Below, piece by piece: positions 1-7,861 of a stretch of DNA of 64,000 nt. The stretch's first letter is position 1. Every line of letters begins with the position of its first letter. Made by a program: the position numbers and the translations under genes. Under the pieces are notes generated by a model. The model was given only the letters and a program-made list of their open reading frames with translations, made no database searches and was not told where the DNA came from. The DNA comes from Pacificispira spongiicola (GTDB taxonomy: Bacteria; Pseudomonadota; Alphaproteobacteria; UBA8366; Aestuariispiraceae): the NCBI RefSeq assembly GCF_012926505.1, contig NZ_JABBNT010000006.1, positions 1 through 64,000 of the forward strand, written 5' to 3'.

Positions 1-179
1 CCCAAACCGCCCTGCGACCAACGTTCATACAGGCGGGATTGCCGCGCTGTCGGTCGTCCCGCCCCATCGCCGAGCGAATCCGACATCGCGGCCTTCGCCA
101 GACGGTTCTTCAACACGACCCCGCAAGGCAGTTCCAATGGGGTGAACAGGGGGCCGGGCATATCGTCCGTATCGGTCAA
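1..179 (-). CDS. NADH:flavin oxidoreductase / Old Yellow Enzyme family protein, N-terminal part only (cut by window edge)
   Basis: Reading the minus strand from a TTG at 179 gives an N-terminus with the segments LFTPLELPCGVVLKNRLAKA and AAMSDSLGDGAGRPT, followed by RLYERWSQGG. This is the characteristic start of Old Yellow Enzyme family flavin reductases, where the first strand and the NR-AMS segment cradle FMN. A GGAGAGG ribosome site lies about four bases before the TTG; an in-frame ATG at 161 is the alternative start. The gene follows the aldo/keto reductase by 15 bases in the same direction, so the two probably form a redox operon. The frame stays open to the window edge, and the rest of the gene is not visible. 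Confidence 0.72.
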   Translation of the reverse strand, partial: MTDTDDMPGPLFTPLELPCGVVLKNRLAKAAMSDSLGDGAGRPTARQSRLYERWSQGGL

Positions 180-194
180 ACAGCCTCTCCGGTG

Positions 195-1178
195 CTATTT
201 AGGGGGCGGCGCCAGCCCGACGACCGGACGTGGAGCGTAGAGTTCTTCCAACGCGGCGATTTCTTCCGCATCCAAGCTGACGGACAGGGCCGCAATCGCA
301 TCGTCCAGGTGTTTCATCTTGGTCGCACCGATGATCGGTCCGGTAATGCCGTCTTTCTGCAGAACCCAGGCAAGGGCGACTTGCGCCATCGGGATGTCTC
401 GACGTTCGGCAATTTCCGCAACGCGCGCGACGATTCCGGCATCGGAGTCCATGTAAAGGGTTGGGCTGACCTGATCGGTTTCCAAACGCTTTGTCGATTG
501 ATCCCAAGGTCGGGTCAGGCGTCCGCGTGCCAGCGGGCTCCACGGGATGACCGCGATGTTCTGATCCCGGCAATAGGGCAGCATTTCACGTTCTTCCTCT
601 CGATGTAGAAGGTTGACGTGGTTCTGCATACTGATAAAGGGCGTCCAGCCATTCTGGACCGCGATATGGTTCGCCTTTGCGAATTGCCACGTCCACATCG
701 ACGACGCACCGATATGCAAGGCTTTCCCTGCTTTCACCACGTCATGCAGGGCCTCCATGGTTTCCTCGATCGGCGTCAGATAATCCCAGCGATGGATCTG
801 GTATAGATCGACATAATCGGTGCCGAGCCGCGTGAGGCTGGCGTCGATTTCGGCAAAGATCGCCTTGCGTGACAGTCCCGCACCGTTGGGGCCGGGCCGC
901 ATGCGATAGAAGACCTTCGTTGCCAGGACAATCTCGTCGCGGCGTGCATAGTCACGGATGGCGCGACCGATGATTTCTTCCGATGTTCCGTCCGAATAGA
1001 TATTGGCCGTGTCCAGAAAATTGATCCCGGCTTCCAGCGCATGCCGGATGAGCGGGCGGCTTTCTTCCTCGCTCAACGTCCAGGCATGGGCGCCGCGATC
1101 CGCAGTACCGAAGCTCATGCATCCCAGGACCAGCTTGGACACGTCCATACCGGTCCGTCCGAACTTCACATATTCCAT
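195..1178 (-). CDS. aldo/keto reductase
   Basis: A 327-residue cytoplasmic NAD(P)H-dependent oxidoreductase of the aldo/keto reductase superfamily, close to the YajO/Tas-like branch. The catalytic tetrad is visible: Asp56 and Tyr61 in NFLDTANIYSDG, Lys88 in VLATKVF, and His129 in YQIHRWD. The C-terminal nucleotide-binding region is present as GPIIGATKMKHLDDA. The start at 1178 (MEYVKFGRTGMDVS) is preferred over longer readings because it has a GGGGGAG ribosome site and matches family N-termini. It sits 15 bases upstream of the flavin oxidoreductase, which suggests shared reduction of carbonyl or enone compounds. The substrate cannot be read from sequence. Confidence 0.9.
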   Translation of the reverse strand: MEYVKFGRTGMDVSKLVLGCMSFGTADRGAHAWTLSEEESRPLIRHALEAGINFLDTANIYSDGTSEEIIGRAIRDYARRDEIVLATKVFYRMRPGPNGAGLSRKAIFAEIDASLTRLGTDYVDLYQIHRWDYLTPIEETMEALHDVVKAGKALHIGASSMWTWQFAKANHIAVQNGWTPFISMQNHVNLLHREEEREMLPYCRDQNIAVIPWSPLARGRLTRPWDQSTKRLETDQVSPTLYMDSDAGIVARVAEIAERRDIPMAQVALAWVLQKDGITGPIIGATKMKHLDDAIAALSVSLDAEEIAALEELYAPRPVVGLAPPPK

Positions 1179-1373
1179 TGCGACTCCCCCGATTTCCAAT
1201 CGGCGCTGCCAGATGCGCGCCGGTTCCCTTATCCAGATAACCGTGTCACCGCACATGGCAAGGGAAACGCCTCGAAAACACGGTCTTGAAGGGTCATGGC
1301 GGGCGGAGTGCCAACGAGCCAACCCGTATTTGCCGCGCTGGTTTGCGGTCGTCCCAAATCTTGGAGAGGGGTG

Positions 1374-1607
1374 TTACCGTCGCACGGAAATTCCACCGTC
1401 GATAATTCTGTGGATCAGAACCGACGCTTCCCTGTGCATATCGGCTTCGGCATCCGGATGAACGGCAAATTCATGGGACGCGGCGGCGTCTTCGAGGAGG
1501 CCGACGATCTCATGCTCCGGTAATACCTTGAGGTCCTTGATCGCAAGGAGCAGCGCCTCGCAAATCGATAATGCTGCGGCGCCATAACAATCTCGATTCT
1601 CGGGCAT
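1374..1607 (-). CDS. conserved small protein of unknown function
   Basis: A 77-residue protein with an N-terminal helix (AALSICEALLLAIKDLKVLP) and a central GLLEDAAASHE segment. This pattern, SICEALLLAL-DLK followed by LLEDAA--H, recurs in small uncharacterised proteins of alphaproteobacteria, so the frame is judged real although it is short. There are no membrane segments or metal motifs. It is probably a soluble helical protein. The start is an ATG at 1607. It lies alone between the aldo/keto reductase and the Crp/Fnr regulator, transcribed away from the latter. No function is known. Confidence 0.7.
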   Translation of the reverse strand: MPENRDCYGAAALSICEALLLAIKDLKVLPEHEIVGLLEDAAASHEFAVHPDAEADMHREASVLIHRIIDGGISVRR

Positions 1608-1704
1608 TTCCCAGTTATCCTTGGTTTTCGGGATTGCGTCATTGCCGCCGAATTGACCGCTGCATATTCGCTCATACGCTTCCTGCGTAGCTGATCGACA
1701 TCAG

Positions 1705-2484
1705 TTGCGGGCGAGATTTCTGAATTTTCACCGATGTTGGAGTGTGTATTTGAGCGACTTCGAACACGGGCCATTCAGTAGAAAATTAAGTGCGTTCATT
1801 ACCTTGTCGGAGGCTGAAAGCGCCGTTCTGGCGTCCCTGCATCAGCGGCGGCGTAAAATAGCGGCCGGACGCGATGTTTTCCAACAGGGCCAGTTGGGGC
1901 AGGCGGCATATGTATTGTCCGCCGGATGGGCGTGTTCCTACAAAATACTTCAGGACGGCGAGCGCCAAGTCGTCGATTTTCAGGTTCCGGGAGATTTTCT
2001 CGGACTGCGGAGCGTCTTGTTGCATGTCTCGGATCACAGCGTCGTCTCCGTGACCGATATCGAGGTTTCCGAGGTATTGCTGTCCGATTTATTGGGGGTT
2101 TTCGAACGCACACCCAGGCTTGCGGCGGCGGTATTGTGGGCGGCATCGCGCGACGAAGCGATGGTCGTGGAACATCTCGCGGGGATCGGACGGCGCAACG
2201 CGGTTGAGCGTATGGCGCATTTTCTGCTGGAACTCGGTGCGCGGCTCAGCCTCGTCGGAATGGGAAGCAGAGCCGGATTCGACTGTCCGCTTACCCAATA
2301 TCTGTTGGCTGATGCGCTCGGACTGACGGCGGTGCATGTCAATCGGGTGCTAAGGCAATTGCGCGAAGAGGGGCTGGTTGCGGTGAAGGACGGCTATGTC
2401 GCCTTCGAGGATTATGAACGCCTGACGGAATTTGCGGGATTCGATCCGGCCTATCTGGATCAGCCTGGCCCCCTGTTGAAATAG
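1705..2484 (+). CDS. Crp/Fnr family transcriptional regulator
   Basis: About 245-259 residues. The N-terminal half is a cyclic-nucleotide-binding-type beta roll (residues ~30-140, with GQAAYVLSAGWACSYK and VPGDFLGL). The C-terminal half is a Crp-type winged helix (~155-235) containing a recognition region LTAVHVNRVLRQLREEGLV. No Fnr-style N-terminal cysteine cluster is present, so it is probably not an oxygen sensor of that type. The frame opens at a TTG (1705); a GTG at 1744 or TTG at 1750 would give a more usual N-terminus. No target operon is adjacent in the same direction. It may act globally or on the divergent small gene at 1374-1607. Confidence 0.88.
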   Translation: MRARFLNFHRCWSVYLSDFEHGPFSRKLSAFITLSEAESAVLASLHQRRRKIAAGRDVFQQGQLGQAAYVLSAGWACSYKILQDGERQVVDFQVPGDFLGLRSVLLHVSDHSVVSVTDIEVSEVLLSDLLGVFERTPRLAAAVLWAASRDEAMVVEHLAGIGRRNAVERMAHFLLELGARLSLVGMGSRAGFDCPLTQYLLADALGLTAVHVNRVLRQLREEGLVAVKDGYVAFEDYERLTEFAGFDPAYLDQPGPLLK

Positions 2485-2757
2485 CGTCGCGACGGCGATG
2501 ATTTCGGTCCATTCCGGCGGCACTGCCGCGATACGATCCGCCCAACGCTAATCTACATCAGCACGGCTGGCTGAAATACCGCGTACTTCTTGATAGTTGG
2601 CTTCTAGCCGACTTTTGACACGGTCGGTGCCGAACGCGGCATTTTCGGATGAACCTGCAACGGAAAGGCGTCGACAGCAGCGCGATCGTCCGATCGCGCG
2701 CTATCAATCTTCATTCATGCAAACGAAGCGGAACTATTCCCGCTGGAGGAGTTAAAA

Positions 2758-3111
2758 ATGAACATTCCCGAATGGCTGAAACCGGCCCTCTACGGCGCTG
2801 TCGTCGGCGGCGTGATCGTATCCATCGGCGGGTTTTCCTGGGGCGGATGGATGACGGGCAGCAGCGCCGACAGAATGGCGCAAGAGATGGCCCAGAATGA
2901 GGTCGTCGCAGCCCTGGTCCCGGTATGCGTGGATCTTTCCCGGAAAGACATCAACAGAGCCCAGAAGCTCGAAAAGCTGCAGGGGCTCGCATCCTACAAA
3001 CAGCGCGAAGCCTTGATGGAAACGGGTTGGGCGACGATGCCGGGGGCGGATTCGCCGAACCGAGAATTGGCGAAGGCTTGTGTCGAGGCCCTTGAAGCGA
3101 CCGCGTCCTAG
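2758..3111 (+). CDS. small membrane-anchored protein of unknown function
   Basis: A 117-residue protein with one hydrophobic helix near the N-terminus (about residues 10-30, ALYGAVVGGVIVSIGGFSWG) followed by a soluble helical domain with two cysteines (VPVCVDLS and LAKACVEAL) and the motif KLEKLQGLASYKQREALMET. A strong GGAGGAG ribosome site precedes the ATG. The short cytoplasmic tail, single anchor and periplasmic-looking helical body resemble small envelope proteins conserved in Rhodospirillales and rhizobia. No enzymatic motif is visible. It stands alone, with about 270 bases of non-coding DNA upstream. Confidence 0.75.
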   Translation: MNIPEWLKPALYGAVVGGVIVSIGGFSWGGWMTGSSADRMAQEMAQNEVVAALVPVCVDLSRKDINRAQKLEKLQGLASYKQREALMETGWATMPGADSPNRELAKACVEALEATAS

Positions 3112-3350
3112 GGACCGGTGGGCCTTGAGTTATGCCGTCGCCCGGACTTGCTGACCCGCCCTATGGATTGGCGTGAGACTATATCCGCGTCATCGGCCGC
3201 CGAAAATTCGGCGGCGGGTGCCGTGACGGGGCGTCGGGCCATCCGTGGCCATACACGGATCGAAGAGACGTTGTGCGACCGCGGGCGGAAGTGGATCGAC
3301 TGCAAGACAGACGATCATTTCCGTCTGGCGGGGCGCGATTGGAAAAGCCG

Positions 3351-3560
3351 ATGAGCGAGCATGCAAAACAATCCGGGACGGCCGATGCCGGGGGGATAGC
3401 CCAATCCGGGACTCGGATTCGAACGTGCCTGAAGTGCCGAACCGAATTTTCGAGCGAATGGGCCGGCGAGCGTATCTGCCCGCGATGCAAACGGTCGGAA
3501 TCCTGGCGTAGGGGCGGCGGACTTTCTCCTCAGTCGTCCGGCCGTCGGGGCGCTTTATGA
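3351..3560 (+). CDS. small zinc-ribbon protein
   Basis: A 69-residue protein with a single zinc ribbon made by CLKC and CPRC, the two pairs separated by the segment RTEFSSEWAGERI. The rest is low-complexity and basic. Proteins of this layout occur widely as short uncharacterised zinc-ribbon proteins in alphaproteobacteria, and a nucleic-acid or protein-binding role is the usual guess. The ATG at 3351 is chosen because the longer upstream reading is arginine-rich and lacks a ribosome site. It lies just upstream of the transglutaminase-like gene in the same direction and may be co-transcribed with it. Confidence 0.6.
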   Translation: MSEHAKQSGTADAGGIAQSGTRIRTCLKCRTEFSSEWAGERICPRCKRSESWRRGGGLSPQSSGRRGAL

Positions 3561-3579
3561 TGCAACTGCGGCGGCAGTC

Positions 3580-4530
3580 GTGCAGGCGGCGCGATTGGGA
3601 CGCAGTTTCAATTTTCACAAACGAAAGGCGCTGGATTTGCTGATAAGGACCGGATTTGAAATCGCGATCGATTGTCCCAAACCGACGCCGATGCTCCTTT
3701 CGATGTATCCGCATGTATCGAACGCTGCTCCGCATTTCGGGTCGGATGCCATCCATATCGAAGCACCGGCGACGATTGAGGAGTTTTCCGATATGTTCGG
3801 CAACCGATGCGCAAGGATTGAGGCGCCGACGGGGCCGACGACCTTGTGGTCCGACTGTATCGTGGAAGATAGCGGCGCACCGGATCCTTACGATTGGAAC
3901 GCAAGACAGCACGAAATCATGGATCTCCCCGTGGAGGTGCTGCCGTATCTCACCGCCAGTCGATACTGCGAAAGCGACGAATTGGTGGATAAGGCTTGGG
4001 AGATGTTCTCCCATGCCGCGCCCGGCTGGGCACGGGTTCAGGCGATTTCGAATTGGGTGAACAATAACGTCACATTCGGATATCGCTTTGCCAGACCGAT
4101 GAAAACCGCCCTCGATGTCTTTCGGGAACGAAGCGGCGTTTGTCGGGATTTCGCCCATCTGTTCATCACGTTTTGCCGTGCGATGAACATTCCCGCGCGC
4201 TACGCCAGCGGCTATCTTAGCGACATAGGCGAAAGCGCCGAAAGCCCGGGTGATTTCTGCGCCTGGAGCGAAGTGTTTCTGGAAGGGAAATGGCATGTGT
4301 TCGATCCGAGATACAACACGCCACGGATCGGCCGGATTCTGATGGTGCGCGGGCGTGACGCAGCCGACGTCGCGATGATAACGGCGTTTGGAAACTACGC
4401 GCTGACGCTTCTCCGGGTTTGGACCGTCCAAGTCGATGACACCCAATCTTACGATCAACTGACCGAAATGATGCGGTCACGACCCGACAGTGAGGCCCTG
4501 ATTTTGGACGGTATACCGAGACCGATCTAG
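3580..4530 (+). CDS. transglutaminase-like cysteine peptidase family protein
   Basis: About 297-316 residues. An N-terminal beta-rich segment (IRTGFEIAIDCPKPTPMLL) is followed by a transglutaminase-like core. The catalytic cysteine is in RSGVCRDFAHLFITFCRA, the histidine in GKWHVFDPRY, and the aspartate follows within FDPR. This is the SMC/transglutaminase-like fold typical of bacterial proteins that cleave or transfer amide bonds; the true substrate of this branch is unknown. The frame opens with a GTG at 3580, but homologous N-termini usually begin near the IRTGFEIAID segment, so a TTG near 3637 is a good alternative. It is cytoplasmic, with no signal peptide. Confidence 0.85.
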   Translation: MQAARLGRSFNFHKRKALDLLIRTGFEIAIDCPKPTPMLLSMYPHVSNAAPHFGSDAIHIEAPATIEEFSDMFGNRCARIEAPTGPTTLWSDCIVEDSGAPDPYDWNARQHEIMDLPVEVLPYLTASRYCESDELVDKAWEMFSHAAPGWARVQAISNWVNNNVTFGYRFARPMKTALDVFRERSGVCRDFAHLFITFCRAMNIPARYASGYLSDIGESAESPGDFCAWSEVFLEGKWHVFDPRYNTPRIGRILMVRGRDAADVAMITAFGNYALTLLRVWTVQVDDTQSYDQLTEMMRSRPDSEALILDGIPRPI

Positions 4531-4949
4531 CGCGAGACGATTCCCGAGACGATTCCATTGATAGATAGATCAACCAGATGAGCCATGTGCCCATTCGGTG
4601 ACGCTTCCCGTTCGGTCGCCAGTGAGATAGCGATTGCCATGCATACGATGTCATCAAAGCGGACGTCCGGCCGAATGACGCCCGCACTTTGGGCATTCTC
4701 CAAAAGCCTATGCCCTTTTTCACCGACTGCGATACAGCCTGGCGTTCCGATCTGTAGAACTGTTCCGAGCGACGTCGCGAGGCCACGATAGACGTTCGTA
4801 TGTTGGGCAAGTTGTTCGAGATAGGAGCGCATCGCACGTAGTGGAGTCAGCTCGGTATCTGCGCGCGGATCGCTTTCGCAAAAGTCACAAATCGCTCGCC
4901 TTAGACCGCGGCTAGAAACTCTTCTCGCGTCGAGCGACAGCAGCTTCAT
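4527..4949 (-). pseudogene. TetR family regulator, C-terminal ligand-binding fragment lacking the DNA-binding half
   Basis: The 140-residue reading resembles the C-terminal ligand-binding and dimerisation domain of TetR regulators (LAQHTNVYRGLATSLGTVLQ, ENAQSAGVIRPDVRFDDIV). No helix-turn-helix comes before it in any frame. The first ~12 residues overlap, on the opposite strand, the tail of a dehydrogenase remnant, so the 5' end was lost by rearrangement and the apparent ATG is probably not a genuine start. The 3' end reaches four bases into the end of the transglutaminase gene. It is most likely non-functional. Confidence 0.62.
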
Positions 4950-4995
4950 CGGAGAGGAAGAGCTTCTGGTGGACGGCGGTTTTGTCGCGGTTTGA
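4912..4995 (+). pseudogene. C-terminal tail of a short-chain dehydrogenase/reductase
   Basis: In the plus frame ending at the TGA at 4993-4995, the last codons read LLASSDSSFIGEEELLVDGG followed by FVAV. This matches the conserved C-terminal end of classical SDR enzymes (LASDDSSFITG-EL-VDGG). No upstream part of the enzyme is present: before 4912 the frame meets the antisense TetR fragment. It is a gene relic roughly 28 codons long, and it marks the breakpoint of a deletion or insertion that also removed the start of the TetR gene. Confidence 0.55.
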
Positions 4996-5040
4996 TTGCC
5001 CGTTTTTGCTGACTTGTCGGCCTATTTTATGAGACTGACG

Positions 5041-5104
5041 CCGCCACCCGTGGGACCATAAAATCGGCACCACAGCGAATCAGGAAAAGGATGTGGTGGG
5101 CGGT
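5041..5104. repeat. 64-bp dispersed repeat, copy 1 (partner at 28105-28168)
   Basis: Starts with CCGCCACCCGTGGGACCATA and ends with GTGGTGGGCGGT. A second copy of equal length lies just upstream of traK at 28105-28168 in the same orientation. Its outer ends are near-inverted repeats of each other. The stretch from 5000 to 5319 around it otherwise holds no supported gene, only this repeat and the inverted repeat at 5235-5288. Left of both copies there is also a shared 14-base string (GCGGTTTGATTGCC), here at 4987-5000. Confidence 0.75.
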
Positions 5105-5234
5105 AACCAAGCACAGTGACAGCCTTAACTATCAAAATTTGGTACTCCAGCGCCGTCTCAGCGACGTTGTTAACCAAGTTTGGCACTGGCGACATCGCTA
5201 AGTATAAAAATTTAGCGATTTTCGGTGAGGAAAC

Positions 5235-5288
5235 GACCCTGTCCCCGGACCGCATCCGGCCAGAATAAGGAGGGGGTCAGACAGGGTC
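5235..5288. repeat. inverted repeat with nested hairpin (REP-like or terminator)
   Basis: GACCCTGTC at 5235-5243 is exactly complemented by GACAGGGTC at 5280-5288. Inside the loop a smaller hairpin can form (CCGGA/TCCGG around 5245-5259). The right arm carries GGGGTCAGACAGGG, a string like those of REP-type palindromes. It lies just past the 3' end of the GntR gene, so it could also act as that gene's terminator. A partial relative occurs at 14261-14292. Confidence 0.5.
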
Positions 5289-5319
5289 CACGTGCGAGGG
5301 CGACTCGCGCGCTGACGGG

Positions 5320-6051
5320 TCAGAAGAATTCGGGATGCCGTTCCGCGATCTTGTCCGCCATGGCCAGCGTGCCGGACAGATGTTCGCGCACCGCGGTTTC
5401 GAGGCGCGGCGTGTCTCCGTCCTCGATCGCGGACAAGATCTTTTCGTGATAGGCAAGGATGCTGGACGGCTTTCCGGGGTCGGGAAGATTCAGGCTTCTG
5501 AGCCGGTCGATATGGCCGGACCGGGATTGGATCAACTGCCATAGGTCCGGCACGCCCGCCGCCTCACAGAGCGAGCGGTGGAAGCTCTTGTCAAAGCGGG
5601 AGAACAGGTCGAGCTTACCGCTCCGGAGCGCAGCCTGCTGGCTTGCCAGCGCCTCCCGGGCCGCCTTGAGCATCGACGGGTCGCGCCGCTTCGACAGCGA
5701 TCGGGTGACCTCCAGTTCGAGCGACAGTCGCAGGAACTGCGTTTCCCGGGCATGGTCGAGGTCGATCCGCGACACTTCGGTCTTCGACTGCGGATAGATG
5801 ACCAGCAGCCCTTCCTCTTCAAGCTTCAACATGGCGTCGCGGACGGGTGTCTGGCTGACGCCATAGAATTCCGCCTGCTCGATACGCGACAGGTTCTGCC
5901 CGGGCGCAAGTTCCAGGGACACGATACGGTCGCGCAGGGAATCGTGGATCTGCTGGCTGGCGGAGACCCGTCGGACCGGATGACGCACGAGGCGTGCGCG
6001 TCGGTCGTCGTCTGGACTATCCGCCACCATCATATTGTTCTTCGTCATCAT
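5320..6051 (-). CDS. GntR family transcriptional regulator (FCD/FadR subfamily)
   Basis: A 243-residue repressor-type protein. The winged helix lies at residues ~25-90 (QQIHDSLRDRIVSLELAPG, then FYGVSQTPVRDAMLKLEEEG), followed by an all-helical FCD ligand domain (~105-235, with FDKSFHRSLCEAAG). FCD domains bind organic acids, often through a metal. The start MMTKNNMM at 6051 is preferred because longer readings run into the intergenic region. It is divergent from the TRAP/dehydratase operon, and a near-perfect 24-bp palindrome lies between them. It therefore most likely represses that operon until the sugar acid or its catabolite is present. Confidence 0.88.
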   Translation of the reverse strand: MMTKNNMMVADSPDDDRRARLVRHPVRRVSASQQIHDSLRDRIVSLELAPGQNLSRIEQAEFYGVSQTPVRDAMLKLEEEGLLVIYPQSKTEVSRIDLDHARETQFLRLSLELEVTRSLSKRRDPSMLKAAREALASQQAALRSGKLDLFSRFDKSFHRSLCEAAGVPDLWQLIQSRSGHIDRLRSLNLPDPGKPSSILAYHEKILSAIEDGDTPRLETAVREHLSGTLAMADKIAERHPEFF

Positions 6052-6141
6052 GCCCCTGTTCGGGTGATATCCCGGTGCGCGTACAAACCGTGCCGCCAAC
6101 CTCCCGGCACCGTGGCGGAAGGATATATCGCCCTTGCATCC

Positions 6142-6165
6142 GATGCACTAATATATTAGTACATC
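6142..6165. promoter_or_regulatory. probable GntR operator palindrome
   Basis: A 24-base palindrome centred on ACTAATATATTAGT (6147-6160, perfect), with flanking arms GATG and CATC; only one base pair is mismatched. It lies in the intergenic region between the divergent GntR gene (start 6051) and dctP (start 6215). It is AT-rich in GC-rich DNA and is the best candidate site for the FCD-type regulator to control both directions. Confidence 0.7.
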
Positions 6166-6214
6166 AATAAACGGGGCATCAGGCCTCGCATACAATTCAG
6201 AGGGAGAGGACATC

Positions 6215-7252
6215 ATGACATTCACCAGGACGGCGCTTCTCGCCGCATCCCTGTCGGCCATCGCTACCGCCACTGCCGCCACCGCCCGGGCGGAGACGCT
6301 GACCATCCAGACGTCGTTCAACGCGGGCGACTTCTCGACCCAGTACCTGACCGAGACCTGGCTTCCGAAAATCAAGGAAATGACCGACGGTCGGGTGGAG
6401 GTCGTACTGAGCCCGAACGGATCGATCGTTCCGGCCAAGGAAACGCCGGACGCGGTTGCCGCCGGCGTGCTGGACGGCGATTTCACCTCGGTGAACTATT
6501 TCTCGGGCCGAGAGCCGGCCTTCGCGATCATGGGAGACCTGATTTCCGGCTACGATACGCCGGAACAGATGATCGGCTTTTGCCAGGAAGGCGGCGGCGA
6601 GGCCATGATGCAGAAGGCGGCCGACGCGCTCACCGCGGGCGAGGTCCATGTCGTAGCCTGCGGGCCCTATTCGCGCGAGGCGCTGCCGGCGCGTGTCGCG
6701 ATCCGCACGTTCGAGGATCTGAACGGCAAGAAGATCCGCTCGCCGGAAGGGCTTGCCGCCGCGGTATTCCAGGCGGCCGGCGCGTCGCCCGTATCGATCC
6801 CGTTCTCGGAAGTTTTCGGCGCGCTTGAAAAGGGCATCGTCGACGCCGCGGATGCCTCCGCTTACGTCAACAACGATGCCACGGGCCTGCATGATGTGGC
6901 CCCGTTCCCACTCTATCCGGGCATCCATTCCATGCCGTCGATGCAATTCACGATCAACAAGGCGAAGTGGGACGGCTTGTCTGAAACGGATCAAACCGCG
7001 CTACGCGACTGGTGGTACAGCGCGATGCGCGCGATGACGGTGGAAGTTGCCAAGAAGGATGCCGAGCTCGCCGCCCGCGACGACGCCGGCGACAAGATCG
7101 AAGTGATCAACTGGGCGCAGGCCGATCGTGACAAACTGCGCGAGGTCGCGCGCAAGCAGTGGGAGGAATTCGCCAAGAAATCCGACCTGGCCCAAGAAGC
7201 GCTGGATACGAATCTCGCCTACATGAAACAGATCGGCTTGTTCAAGGACTGA
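6215..7252 (+). CDS. TRAP transporter substrate-binding protein, DctP family
   Basis: A 345-residue periplasmic solute receptor. The N-terminal signal peptide runs to about residue 26 (LLAASLSAIATATAATARA). The mature part has the DctP fold, with GKKIRSPEGLAAAVFQAAGA and PVSIPFSEVFGALEKGIVDA corresponding to the conserved carboxylate-binding and hinge region of TRAP receptors. A GAGGGAGAGG ribosome site precedes the ATG. It is the first gene of an operon with DctQ, DctM, a small membrane protein, a dehydratase and an RraA-like lyase, so the ligand is likely a sugar acid or hydroxy acid (inference). Confidence 0.92.
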   Translation: MTFTRTALLAASLSAIATATAATARAETLTIQTSFNAGDFSTQYLTETWLPKIKEMTDGRVEVVLSPNGSIVPAKETPDAVAAGVLDGDFTSVNYFSGREPAFAIMGDLISGYDTPEQMIGFCQEGGGEAMMQKAADALTAGEVHVVACGPYSREALPARVAIRTFEDLNGKKIRSPEGLAAAVFQAAGASPVSIPFSEVFGALEKGIVDAADASAYVNNDATGLHDVAPFPLYPGIHSMPSMQFTINKAKWDGLSETDQTALRDWWYSAMRAMTVEVAKKDAELAARDDAGDKIEVINWAQADRDKLREVARKQWEEFAKKSDLAQEALDTNLAYMKQIGLFKD

Positions 7253-7270
7253 TCCTGTCGCCTTGTATAC

Positions 7271-7303
7271 CCTCCCGGCGCCGGTTTGTCCGGTGCCGGG
7301 AGG
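7271..7303 (+). terminator. strong hairpin between dctP and dctQ
   Basis: CCTCCCGGCGCCGG pairs with CCGGTGCCGGGAGG around a short TTTGT loop, giving a 14-bp stem with one G-T pair. No long U-tract follows. In TRAP operons such hairpins behind dctP commonly stabilise the upstream message or reduce read-through, so that the receptor is made in excess over the membrane subunits. That role is inferred here from position and stem strength. Confidence 0.65.
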
Positions 7304-7339
7304 GGCCTGGTTCAAAGTTTCTTCCCGGGAGGGTCCGAG

Positions 7340-7861
7340 ATGCGACGGTTGTTCGCCCGTTGCGCCGCCGCGATGGACGGCGTGAGCGTGTTTATCGGGC
7401 AGGCATGTTCGATACTTCTGTTTGCCTGTATCGGAGTATCGGCACTTGAGGTCGTGATGCGCTACGGGTTCGATCGGCCGACGGTCTGGTCCACCGAACT
7501 CGCCATGACCCTCTGCGCGACCGCCTGGGTCCTGTCCGTCGGCTATGTCACCGAGCGAAACCGACACATCGCCATCACCATGGTGGAAATCCTGGTCGGT
7601 CCGCGCGTGTGGCGCTGGTGCCTGTTGGTTCAGATGCTGATCGCCGCCGGAGCCATCTTCATCCTGATGCTCGCCCTTTGGGATCCGGCGATCAAGGCGC
7701 TTCGCCATATGGAACATTCCGGCACGGCGATGAACTCGATCCAGCCGACCTATCTGAAAGTTCTGCTTGTCGTGGGCTGCGTCCTATACCTGCTCCAGCT
7801 TGCCGCGAATATCACCCGCTGGGTGCAGCGGACCGACCAGGACATCGGCCATGGGCATTGA
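7340..7861 (+). CDS. TRAP transporter small permease subunit, DctQ family
   Basis: A 173-residue inner-membrane protein with four predicted hydrophobic helices (for example VFIGQACSILLFACIGVSAL and VFRWCLL-type segment LVQMLIAAGAIFILMLAL). The conserved DctQ segment EVVMRYGFDRPTVWSTELA is present. It pairs with the large permease to form the sodium-driven transport unit fed by the upstream receptor. The ATG at 7340 is chosen for its ribosome site (GGGAGG) and the normal family length. Its end overlaps the start of dctM by 11 bases, which indicates translational coupling. Confidence 0.9.
   Translation: MRRLFARCAAAMDGVSVFIGQACSILLFACIGVSALEVVMRYGFDRPTVWSTELAMTLCATAWVLSVGYVTERNRHIAITMVEILVGPRVWRWCLLVQMLIAAGAIFILMLALWDPAIKALRHMEHSGTAMNSIQPTYLKVLLVVGCVLYLLQLAANITRWVQRTDQDIGHGH

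Noticed and set aside
3190-4458. Long minus-strand frame opposite the transglutaminase gene
   Set aside because: It is the mirror of a well-supported plus-strand gene with catalytic motifs; its product is arginine- and histidine-rich without any family pattern.
5022-5255. Minus-strand frame containing the 64-bp repeat
   Set aside because: The similarity of its product to the one at 28.1 kb comes only from the shared DNA repeat; no start signal or family.
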